64,000 nucleotides of DNA from Phycisphaeraceae bacterium (GTDB lineage Bacteria; Planctomycetota; Phycisphaerae; Phycisphaerales; UBA1924): contig JAHBXF010000002.1 in the NCBI GenBank assembly GCA_019636615.1, positions 932,001-996,000 of the forward strand. The letters are read 5' to 3'. The position numbers and the translations under genes were made by a program. The notes under the pieces were generated by a model. The model had not been told where the DNA came from. It made no database searches and saw only the letters and a list, made by a program, of their open reading frames with translations. This document shows, in pieces, positions 51,173 through 58,273 of this stretch (positions are counted from its first letter, which is position 1; the number at the start of each line of letters is the position of its first letter).

Positions 51173-51696
51173 GGGATCGACGCCGACGGCTCCGGCGCAG
51201 TGCCAGACGTGCCGCCAGGCGTCGGCGGCGGTTGGACCACTCCCTCCGGCTCGCCCAGCGCGTTCTCCGCCAGGCGTTCGAGTTCCCCGCTCTGGATCAA
51301 ATGGTCGATCCGCCGCGTCGCCAGGTCGCGGGCCTTGTCCATGACCTCCCGCGTGGCCTGGAGCACCCGCCCGAGGTTGGCCCGGTCCCTCGGGCTCGGG
51401 CAGAAAGACACGAGTTCCTCCAGCACCGCGGCGGTGGCGTGCTCGATGGCGTCGCCCGCCATCGCCCTGCCGAAGTCCTCGTCGCTGACGCCGCGCGTGT
51501 CCGCCTCGGGCTTGCAGAGCGCGTACACCACGTCGCACAGCAGCACCGGGTCGCGCACCAGGCGTTCGAGCAGGCCGCCCGTGCCCTCGATGGGCTGCAT
51601 GAGGTCCACGCGCACCAGACCTCGCACGCGCTTGAGCGCCGCGACGTTGATCTCGACCTGCCACTGCCTGCCCGCGTTGTCCGTGAACGATCGCAT
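51163..51696 (-). CDS. Tail assembly chaperone, short form (gpG-like)
   Basis: 177-residue helical protein (MRSFTDNAGRQWQVEINVAALKRV) between the tail tube and tape measure genes. Starts at the ATG at 51696 with GGAGGAATCACAG upstream. It ends at a TGA preceded by the heptamer GGGCCCC, where -1 frameshifting would produce an extended form. This is the gpG/gpGT arrangement that assembles the tape measure in siphoviruses. The sequence itself is divergent from lambda; the call relies on order, size and frameshift signal. Confidence 0.8.
   Translation of the reverse strand: MRSFTDNAGRQWQVEINVAALKRVRGLVRVDLMQPIEGTGGLLERLVRDPVLLCDVVYALCKPEADTRGVSDEDFGRAMAGDAIEHATAAVLEELVSFCPSPRDRANLGRVLQATREVMDKARDLATRRIDHLIQSGELERLAENALGEPEGVVQPPPTPGGTSGTAPEPSASIPGP
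51166..51172 (-). promoter_or_regulatory. Slippery heptamer GGGCCCC for -1 frameshift
   Basis: On the minus strand the codons GGC CCC TGA of the short form can re-pair one base back as GGG CCC, fitting X-XXY-YYZ. The heptamer directly abuts the zero-frame stop, and the -1 frame matches that of the conserved extension. Downstream stimulatory structure was not assessed. Confidence 0.72.
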
Positions 51697-51731
51697 CTGT
51701 GATTCCTCCGTGATGTGCGTGGGGTGTCGGG

Positions 51732-52160
51732 TTACCCGCCGATCCATGAAGGCGCCGTCGTCGAGTACGTCACCTTCGCCGTCACCGAGACGGTGATCGC
51801 CTCTTCGAGCGCCTCGCTGCGCGAGAAGTTGGTGATGGAGAAGTCCGCCTGAAGGCCCTGGCCGCTGGTCCCGTCCAGGACCTGCAGGCCGATCACGGCG
51901 TTGTTGAAGAAGGCGTTCTTGATGGCGGTGAACCCGGCGTCGCCGGTGTCCCACACCATCTCGAACTCGACGCTCGCCTCCTTGAGCGTGCCGACAGTGG
52001 CGCGCCAGCCCGCGTTGGCGCGGGTGGTCACGTCCGCCTCACCCGCTTCGAGGTTGAGCGTCACGTCGCGGGTGTTGCCGAGCGCCGTCCATGCGCCGCC
52101 GCCAGCCTGCCCGCCGACCTTGTACTTGAGGACGGCCTCCATGCCTAGTTTGATCGCCAT
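51732..52160 (-). CDS. Phage major tail tube protein
   Basis: 142 residues, strand-rich. KLGMEAVLKYKVGG at the start, then NTRDVTLNLEAGEADVTTRAN, VEFEMVWDTGDAGF and a C-terminal ITNFSRSEALEEAITVSVTAKV, the pattern of long-tail tube proteins (tandem beta-sandwich with 'sr-e-leea' turn). It lies before the tail chaperone, as in most siphoviruses. It would polymerise as the tail tube. Confidence 0.82.
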   Translation of the reverse strand: MAIKLGMEAVLKYKVGGQAGGGAWTALGNTRDVTLNLEAGEADVTTRANAGWRATVGTLKEASVEFEMVWDTGDAGFTAIKNAFFNNAVIGLQVLDGTSGQGLQADFSITNFSRSEALEEAITVSVTAKVTYSTTAPSWIGG

Positions 52161-52211
52161 TGCCGGTCTCCTTGCCTCTCGTGGGGGTGAGGCTCGTGGG
52201 GGTTGGGGGGC

Positions 52212-52466
52212 TCAGCCGCTGTGCCCGACCACGTACACGCACTCGCCGTTCTTGCTCTTGATCTGGATCTGTGACAGGTCCACGCGCTCCAGGCGGTACT
52301 GCGCGCCCGGCGGGATCAGCAGTTCCTTGCCGTCGGTCCCCTTGAGCGTGGCGTCCTGCGTGTTGGTGTGCGCGAACGTCAGCGTGCACGTCGCCACCAG
52401 CGGCGGCGTCGAGAGGGCCACATAGTCCGTGTCCAGGTCCACCTTGAGCGCGATGAAGTTCCGCAC
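52212..52466 (-). CDS. Small phage structural protein, unknown
   Basis: 84 residues from a GTG preceded by GGAGGTAAGCC. All-beta composition (FIALKVDLDTDYVAL; GAQYRLERVDLSQIQIKS). Placed between the tail terminator candidate and tail tube. Probably a minor head or tail component; no family recognised. Confidence 0.6.
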   Translation of the reverse strand: MRNFIALKVDLDTDYVALSTPPLVATCTLTFAHTNTQDATLKGTDGKELLIPPGAQYRLERVDLSQIQIKSKNGECVYVVGHSG

Positions 52467-52469
52467 GGC

Positions 52470-52901
52470 TTACCTCCGCACCCGGTACGTGACGCTCAGG
52501 ACGCTGGTGAACACCCGGTGCTGCTCCAACGACTCGCTCGACACCACCGGCTCATGGGCCAGCGCAACCCACGCGGCCTCGGGCGCGCCGGGCAGCCTCG
52601 TCAGCCGCAGCCGGTCGGCGATCTCTTCGACGAGATCGAGCAAGGCGTCGATCTCGGCCTCTTCGTTCGCCGGGGGCAACTTTTGCTGCACGCCCACGTC
52701 GATGATGCACTCGAACGTGCTGCTGTCGCGGCTGGCGGCGGAGATGCCGACCGTCCGCGGCACCACCGACACGCGCAGGTCCTTGATGTCCTCCAGCGTG
52801 AAGGCGGGCTGGTACATCCGCTCGGCGCTCACCGGGCGCGAGTACGTCCCGGCGTTGATGTGCGCGGCGACCGCGTCGGCGATGGCGGCGATGGTGCTCA
52901 C
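52470..52901 (-). CDS. Probable tail terminator/completion protein
   Basis: 143 residues starting at a GTG that overlaps the upstream stop (GTGA). Alpha/beta pattern TIAAIADAVAAHINAGTYS, then LEDIKDLRVSVVPRT and FECIIDVGVQQKL, then EIDALLDLVEEIADRLRL. This resembles phage tail-completion/terminator proteins (gpU/gp17 type), which cap the tail tube. The call is from size, order and fold pattern only. Confidence 0.6.
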   Translation of the reverse strand: MSTIAAIADAVAAHINAGTYSRPVSAERMYQPAFTLEDIKDLRVSVVPRTVGISAASRDSSTFECIIDVGVQQKLPPANEEAEIDALLDLVEEIADRLRLTRLPGAPEAAWVALAHEPVVSSESLEQHRVFTSVLSVTYRVRR

Positions 52902-53164
52902 TGGCCACCCCTTCCGTTGAGCCGACCTTCGAGGTACGACACCCGCCGCTCGATCGCCTGGTACTCGGTGCGCAGGGCGCGGGCCTCGACGATCAGTTCG
53001 TCCAGGCGCTTCTCCACCTGCTGGAGCTTGGCGGTCACCACGCCCCACTGGACGGTCATCGCGCCCGCCGCGAGCAGGATCGTGACGATGATCCCCGCCC
53101 ACTGCACGCGCAGCGACGCCTTGCCGCCGTTGGTGCCGTTCTGTCCGTTTGGTCCGGTCATCAC
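52898..53164 (-). CDS. Small single-pass membrane protein with coiled coil
   Basis: 88 residues. A polar N-terminus rich in Asn/Gly, one membrane helix (WAGIIVTILLAAGAMTVQW), then a coiled-coil segment (VEKRLDELIVEARALRTEY, then RRVSYLEGRL). Overlaps both neighbouring genes by a few bases. In phages such proteins are often holin or spanin-like; here it lies within the head-to-tail gene set, so the role is uncertain. Confidence 0.65.
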   Translation of the reverse strand: MMTGPNGQNGTNGGKASLRVQWAGIIVTILLAAGAMTVQWGVVTAKLQQVEKRLDELIVEARALRTEYQAIERRVSYLEGRLNGRGGQ

Positions 53165-53559
53165 GCCTCCGTGCCCACGAACTTGGTGTGAACCCGCATC
53201 ACCCGCCGGTAGGGATCGCTGAATCGCCAGGGCGGCTGCCCGCCCGCCCCCCCAGGCGCATTGACCTCGTACACCAGCACCTGCCCCCCCACGCCACCAA
53301 CCTGCTCCCTCACCTGGTCGCCCGCCCTGGGCTGGATCGGTCCCGCGCCCAGGTCCAGGTCCGCCGCGCGAATCAGGAAGTCCCGTGATTCCACTCGGTG
53401 GATCAGGCCAGCCTCGTCCGCCTGCTCGAACTCCGTGCGGCCGATGGTGGCCTGGACTTCCTTCTCGTCCGCGCCGCGCCTGTAGACCACCGCGCGGCTC
53501 ATGTGCCGGTGCCGCTGGTCGTCGAGGAACGCCGCGCCCTGTTCGAGAAGGTCACCCAT
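53161..53559 (-). CDS. Phage head-tail joining-like protein
   Basis: 132 residues from the ATG at 53559, preceded by GGAGGCGCAC. Begins GDLLEQGAAFLDDQRHRHMSRAVVYRRG, continues with VEVQATIGRTEFEQ-like strands and ends with YRRVMRVHTKFVG. Size and position after the decoration protein fit a head-tail connector/adaptor subunit. A longer frame to 53649 exists but lacks a ribosome binding site. Confidence 0.65.
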   Translation of the reverse strand: MGDLLEQGAAFLDDQRHRHMSRAVVYRRGADEKEVQATIGRTEFEQADEAGLIHRVESRDFLIRAADLDLGAGPIQPRAGDQVREQVGGVGGQVLVYEVNAPGGAGGQPPWRFSDPYRRVMRVHTKFVGTEA

Positions 53560-53584
53560 GTGCGCCTCCGGTGGGGGGTGGGGG

Positions 53585-53920
53585 TTACTGCGACATGCGG
53601 ATGCGCACCGTGGTGTCGGCGTCGGCCGCCGCTCGCACGGCCTTGCCAATCACCTTGTTGCCGGCGGCGGTCTTGGTGGCGACCTTGGCGACCGCGTCCC
53701 AGTACGCCAGCGTGCCGACGGTAAACGCCGTGCCCGCGCCGGCGGCCTTGGGGAAGTCGAAGACCCCCTGCACCGCCAGCGAGCCGAGCTGGTTGGCCTT
53801 GAGGTCGACGCGCGTGGTGCCGACCAGGTCGCCCTGCACGACGACGGTGCCCGCGGGGATATCGGCCCCGGGGGTGTAGTCGATCGCCGCGCCTTCCTGT
53901 ACGAACTTTGTCGTGGACAT
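53585..53920 (-). CDS. DUF2190 capsid decoration protein
   Basis: 111 residues from the ATG at 53920 with a strong GGAGGATCACAG site. DUF2190 features: TKFVQEGAAIDYTPGADIPAGTVV, then QGVFDFPKAAGAGTAF and KVIGKAVRAAADADTTVRIRM. Such proteins follow the capsid gene in many phages and act as head decoration/stabilisation. An upstream in-frame ATG (53995) would add a Gly/Glu-rich collagen-like N-terminus (GGEGGEGEPGEPGSGG); both starts have reasonable sites. Confidence 0.85.
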   Translation of the reverse strand: MSTTKFVQEGAAIDYTPGADIPAGTVVVQGDLVGTTRVDLKANQLGSLAVQGVFDFPKAAGAGTAFTVGTLAYWDAVAKVATKTAAGNKVIGKAVRAAADADTTVRIRMSQ

Positions 53921-54001
53921 CTGTGATCCTCCGGAGCCGGGCTCGCCCGGCTCGCCTTCGCCGCCCTCACCACCGATCGGGATCGAATCGCCCATGGTGG
54001 C

Positions 54002-56128
54002 TTACACCTCGCCCTTGCTCTTGACTGCCGCCCGGAAGTCCTGCATGGCGACCCCGAAGTCGAAGTAGCCACGCCACTGCATGCCGAGCGTGTTGAAGTC
54101 GGTGTCGCCGGACTCGATGGTCGGGGTGCGCTTGCCGCGCAGGTAGGCGATCTCGATCGCGGCCACGTCCGCCGGGTTGGCGAAGAGGTACCACGCCTTG
54201 GCGCTCCCGCCGGTGAGGCCCTGGGAGTTGAGGTAGGGCGACGCGACCGGCTTCCACTTCCCCGCGTGCGGGTTGACGGCGGGCTTGCCCTTGTCCGTGG
54301 TCGTTGTCTCGTTGATCCGCGTCTCGGTCATCAGCACCTGGGCCGCGACCTTCAGCGACGACGGCACGAGCAGCACCGAGGGCGCGAGTAGGATGGGCTT
54401 GCCGTCGGTGTCGGTCTGGTCGAGGAACATCTGCTCGCCCTTGGTCAGGGCGTCAATCGACAGGGCCGTGTCCGCGCCCGAGAAGAAGTTCTTGTTGCCG
54501 ACGCCGAAAAAGTTGGCCGGGTTGGCCAGGAGCAGTTCGAAGACCGCCTCCTCGCGCTTGAGGGCCGACATGCGGCCGATGATGCGCGGGATCTGGAGGA
54601 ACGCTCCAAGATCGTCGTTGATCATCATCTGCCGGTTCAGGACGATCATCCGGCCGTAGGTCTCGACCTTGTTGGTGTACGCCTGCTCCGACAGCCCGGC
54701 GTGCTTGAGCTCTCCGTCGGGGCCGACCTTCTCGAAGACGCCGTTGCCGGTGAGCCGGTAGCGGGTGACCTCCTTGAAGTCGTTCACGTCCGTCTCGGCG
54801 CAGAAGAACCCGACGACGCTCTCGACGGCGGTGTACGCCGCGAGCATGGTCTTGTTGGCGACGTTGGAGAGGATGCCCGACAGCGAGATCGTGCTGAACC
54901 CGCCCGCCGCCTGGATGAGCCGACGCTCGGCGCTGAACGCCGCCCGGATGGTGTCGTTGTCCACGCGGCCCGGGCGCACGTGCTCGCCGCCGGCGCGGAT
55001 CACCTCGTACAGGAGCGAGTGCAGGCCCGCCCCGCGCAGGTCCGAAGCCAGGGCCGCGTTCATGGTGCGCTCGTCGTACCACTGGCCGACCTGCTTCTCG
55101 GGCAGGCCCGCCGTCAGGCAGAGCGCGGCCTCCAGGGCGCGGCCGGACTGCGCGGTATCCGTGTCGCGGCGGATGCCACCCGCGGCAATCGTGGGGCGGT
55201 CGGCGCGGAGCACCGCCAGTTCGGTGCGATCCGCGTCCCACCCCTCGGCGATGGCCCTGGCCTCGATCTCGGCGTGCCGGCCGCCGCCCGCGGCGCAGAT
55301 GCGACGGACCTCGGCGATGCGCCTGGTCTCGGCGACGGTCTCGGCGCGGATGCGGGCGATCACATCCGTGTTCTCGCCCGCGCCGCCGCTCCCGTCGGGG
55401 TCGGCATCCGTACCGCCCGCTGCAGGGACATCCGCTTCGAACAGAGCCTGAAGGTTGGTCTTCTGCGTGTCGGTGAGGGAAGCGGGGTCAAAGCCCTTGG
55501 CCTCAAGCCACTGCTCGAACGTCATGTCGTCCTCCTTGACTCTGTGTGCAGCGCCGGCGGCGACCGCCGCGCTGGTGTTGTCGTCCGCGCCCAGCGCCAC
55601 GAAACTCACCTCGCCCAGCGTGCTCTTGCGCGCGATGAGCACCGGCCCCTCGAACTCGCGCCCGTTGGCCGCAGCCTTCCGGCCCCTGGGCACGTACTCC
55701 ATCTGCCCCGCCACGGCACCGAGCGACGCCTGCCACGGGAACCCGTTGCGGCTGCTCTCGACGATCTCGCGGGCAACCGGGCCGGCCCCGGAGATCACCC
55801 CCGAGACCAGCAGCTGCGAGCCCTCGACCTTCACAGAATCGGTGTGCCCGACGATGAGCGAGCGGTTGTGGTCCTTCAGGATCGGGCGGCTCTTCAGCCC
55901 GCCGCCGGCGACCTGCAGCCCCGCGAGGTCCACGACCACCGGGTGCGGCCAGCCCGCCAGGACCATCGGCCCGCCGGTGTAGGCCACCATCGAGAACCGG
56001 CGCAGGTTGGCATCTTGCCCATCGCCCGTCGCAGGGGCGGCCTCGATCCAGCCCTCGACCGGTGCGCACAGGTTCAGCGTGCGCGGCGGGCGTGGGGAGC
56101 GTGCGGGGGGTGGGGGATGGTCAGGCAT
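54002..56128 (-). CDS. Prohead protease-major capsid protein fusion
   Basis: 708 residues. Residues about 20-200 are an HK97-type prohead protease: ILKDHNRSLIVGHTDSV (catalytic His region) and KSTLGEVSFVALGADDNTS (Ser region). A helical, Ala/Glu-rich scaffold-like linker spans about 205-310. Residues about 330-708 are an HK97-fold major capsid protein (TISLSGILSNVANKTML; RMIVLNRQMMINDDLGAFLQI; VLLVPSSLKVAAQVLM). The single protein would cut itself during head maturation. It overlaps portal by 8 bp. Such fusions occur in some Mu-like and planctomycete prophages (from memory). Confidence 0.85.
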   Translation of the reverse strand: MPDHPPPPARSPRPPRTLNLCAPVEGWIEAAPATGDGQDANLRRFSMVAYTGGPMVLAGWPHPVVVDLAGLQVAGGGLKSRPILKDHNRSLIVGHTDSVKVEGSQLLVSGVISGAGPVAREIVESSRNGFPWQASLGAVAGQMEYVPRGRKAAANGREFEGPVLIARKSTLGEVSFVALGADDNTSAAVAAGAAHRVKEDDMTFEQWLEAKGFDPASLTDTQKTNLQALFEADVPAAGGTDADPDGSGGAGENTDVIARIRAETVAETRRIAEVRRICAAGGGRHAEIEARAIAEGWDADRTELAVLRADRPTIAAGGIRRDTDTAQSGRALEAALCLTAGLPEKQVGQWYDERTMNAALASDLRGAGLHSLLYEVIRAGGEHVRPGRVDNDTIRAAFSAERRLIQAAGGFSTISLSGILSNVANKTMLAAYTAVESVVGFFCAETDVNDFKEVTRYRLTGNGVFEKVGPDGELKHAGLSEQAYTNKVETYGRMIVLNRQMMINDDLGAFLQIPRIIGRMSALKREEAVFELLLANPANFFGVGNKNFFSGADTALSIDALTKGEQMFLDQTDTDGKPILLAPSVLLVPSSLKVAAQVLMTETRINETTTTDKGKPAVNPHAGKWKPVASPYLNSQGLTGGSAKAWYLFANPADVAAIEIAYLRGKRTPTIESGDTDFNTLGMQWRGYFDFGVAMQDFRAAVKSKGEV

Positions 56129-57623
56129 CGTCGTCCTCCTTGCCCGTGCCGACAGGAGCGAGCGGTTCGTCGCGCTCCGGCGCGAGGCCCAGTTCCTTCA
56201 TGAGCGAGACTTCCTTGGCCCGCTGCCGCAGCTCGTTCTCCCAGTCGCGCCCCTGCTTGGCGTACTCGGCGGCCAGCGTGGTCGTGTGCGACGCCAGGCG
56301 CGTGGCCTGGGCCGTCGCCTCCTTGGCGGGGTCCACGTGCTCGTTGCCATCCCAGAACCACTGGTGCGGCAGGCCCTGCCCGGTGGCGACCAGCGTGCGC
56401 ACCGGCAGCGGCAGCAGATCCGAAATCAGGACCGCCTCGCGCAGCCACGCGTCGAGGAGCCGGTCGAGCACGACGCACGCCAGGTGCTCCTGCTCGACGC
56501 GGATGCTCTTGAAGTACGTCTGGTGGTCGAGGCGGCCGCTCGCGTAGTTGTACCCCGACGAGTTGCACGCCGCGACATTGAACGGCATGTTCAGACAGCG
56601 GGCGATCTCGTTGAGGATCTCGCGCTTGAACTCCGCGTAGGTCGTGCTGGGCTGTTCGGCCTGCACCTGCGCCATCTTCCAGCCGCCCGGCATGGTGAGC
56701 AGCGAGCGGGCCTCGAGCTCGATGGCGTCCATCGGCTCGACCGCCTCGGCCTCGCCGTTGGCGGGGGCGTCGGTGTAGAGAATGCCCGCGAAGTCGGCGG
56801 CGGTCTCCGCCGCGCCCAGCACCGCCAGCGTGAACCGGCGCAACTGCGCGAAGAGCGGCAGCGCCGGCGTGATGTCCGGGATGCCACGGCTCTGTCCGGC
56901 GCGATCGACCCGGAAGTAATGCAGCACCGACTCGGCGGGCAGGCGGTCGTACTCGAGTCCCAGGAACCCCGCCCCCCACGTCCGCGTGTCGCCCGGGTGC
57001 CCCTTGAGGACGTGATACTCGACCGGATTCCCGAAGGCGTCGAAGACGATGCCGTCCACGGCGCTGTCGTCGAGCAGCGTCAGGTCGGGCGTCGTGACCT
57101 GGTCGGCCTCGATGAGGCGCACGTCGAGCTTGACCGGCGTCGCCAGACGCGGGTTGTTGATGAGCACGGCGAAGGCCTCGCCGTCGGTCGCCCGGGCCAT
57201 GCGCATGGTGCGGAGCACCTCGGGCAGGCCGACGGCCCTGGCCCACGCGGCGAACGCCTGCTCGATGCGCTCGTTGGCGTCGTCGTCCTCGGTGAGCAGT
57301 TGCAGGCGCGGCCCCGTGCCCACCACGTCGTTGGCCAGCGTCAGCACGATGCCCTTCGCGTAGGCGTTGTTCGCCGTCTCGTAGCGGGCGCGGTTGCGCA
57401 GCGTCCGCCGAACCTCGGGCGAAGCGGCCGCATCGGCGCTCAGGCCGTCGGCGTTGGCCCAGTGACGCCGGTTGGCGTCGTTGGTCACGGCCGAGTCGAA
57501 CCCGGCGCGGAGCGCGGTACCGACAACGAGCCGACGCAGGAAGCCGCCCTTGTGGGCCGAGCGACCCCTCGGCGGAGCGGGAGCGTGGGGGGTGCTCGAA
57601 CGGAGTTTGAAGAGTCCGAGCAT
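56121..57623 (-). CDS. Phage portal protein (lambda-type)
   Basis: 500 residues. Lambda/Phage_portal_2-type blocks: VRRTLRNRARYETANNAYAKGI, then VLTLANDVVGTGPRLQLLT and AFAAWARAVGLPE; IFDAFGNPVEYHVLKGHPGD; LHYFRVDRAGQSRGIPDI; and a C-terminal SSGYNYASGRLDHQTYFKSI. It forms the DNA entry ring of the capsid. Start codon overlaps the stop of the small upstream gene; the end overlaps the capsid fusion start by 8 bp. Confidence 0.92.
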   Translation of the reverse strand: MLGLFKLRSSTPHAPAPPRGRSAHKGGFLRRLVVGTALRAGFDSAVTNDANRRHWANADGLSADAAASPEVRRTLRNRARYETANNAYAKGIVLTLANDVVGTGPRLQLLTEDDDANERIEQAFAAWARAVGLPEVLRTMRMARATDGEAFAVLINNPRLATPVKLDVRLIEADQVTTPDLTLLDDSAVDGIVFDAFGNPVEYHVLKGHPGDTRTWGAGFLGLEYDRLPAESVLHYFRVDRAGQSRGIPDITPALPLFAQLRRFTLAVLGAAETAADFAGILYTDAPANGEAEAVEPMDAIELEARSLLTMPGGWKMAQVQAEQPSTTYAEFKREILNEIARCLNMPFNVAACNSSGYNYASGRLDHQTYFKSIRVEQEHLACVVLDRLLDAWLREAVLISDLLPLPVRTLVATGQGLPHQWFWDGNEHVDPAKEATAQATRLASHTTTLAAEYAKQGRDWENELRQRAKEVSLMKELGLAPERDEPLAPVGTGKEDDDA

Positions 57624-57835
57624 CAGCCTCCCTCCGCCCCGGGCGGCACCAGTCGCGTGAGGCGCAGGGCCTTGGCGGGCTTCTTCGCCGCCTCGGCGCT
57701 CGCCAGGAACTTTGCTGCCTCGATCTGCTCGGTCAGCGAGTGCTGCTCGACGCTGCCCGCATCACCCTGCGCGCGCTTCGGCCCCGCCGCATTCTCGCGG
57801 ATGGCCTGTTCAAGATCGGGAGTCGAGTCGGGCAT
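57623..57835 (-). CDS. Small conserved protein between terminase and portal
   Basis: 70 residues from the ATG at 57835. Sequence DLEQAIRENAAGPKRAQGDAG then SLTEQIEAAKFLASAEAAKK is of the kind found just before portal genes in many Mu-like or lambda-like prophages (gpW-like or head-tail joining position). Function unknown. Longer frames up to 58072 exist but their N-terminal parts look non-coding. The 57836-58087 interval holds nothing I can support. Confidence 0.7.
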   Translation of the reverse strand: MPDSTPDLEQAIRENAAGPKRAQGDAGSVEQHSLTEQIEAAKFLASAEAAKKPAKALRLTRLVPPGAEGG

Positions 57836-58087
57836 CGCAGCGCGTCCTTGCACCGGGCCGGGGGTTCCGAGAGGCGATGCCAAAAAGCACAACGCCGCAC
57901 AGGAGTGCAGCCCTGCACGGCGCATCGCTTGCTTGGCTTGGCGGTGCTCGGGGATCAGCCGCTCACCGTTCGCCTCCGGGAACCTCCGGCCAGGATGTCT
58001 ACTGCACCTTGTACGCCGACACCAGCCCGGTGTCTCGCCTCCTGTCGCCCTCCTGAGCAGATGGTTACGCATATGGAACCGGTGCGT

Positions 58088-58273
58088 CTATCCGATCACT
58101 CGTTCCGTCGTGATGACACCCTTTCCGCAGTTGCGGCACTCGCGGCGACGCACGAGTCGACCACCCGGCCTCGCGCGGGTATAGATCACCCGCCAATGTG
58201 CGCAGCCACACTTGGGACAACGCAGTCCCCGCTGATCATCAGGCCTTGAAGTAGCGACTTCCGTGTGCTTCAT
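58088..58273 (-). CDS. Small zinc-ribbon protein (NrdR/Ogr-like)
   Basis: 61 residues. Two CxxC pairs: LRCPKCGCAHWRVIY and RRRECRNCGKGVITTERV, the zinc-ribbon pattern of NrdR N-termini and phage transcription activators (Ogr/Delta-like). The ATG overlaps the terminase stop (ATGA) and has AGGAGCAGGGG upstream. It could activate late phage genes; inferred only. Confidence 0.7.
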   Translation of the reverse strand: MKHTEVATSRPDDQRGLRCPKCGCAHWRVIYTRARPGGRLVRRRECRNCGKGVITTERVIG

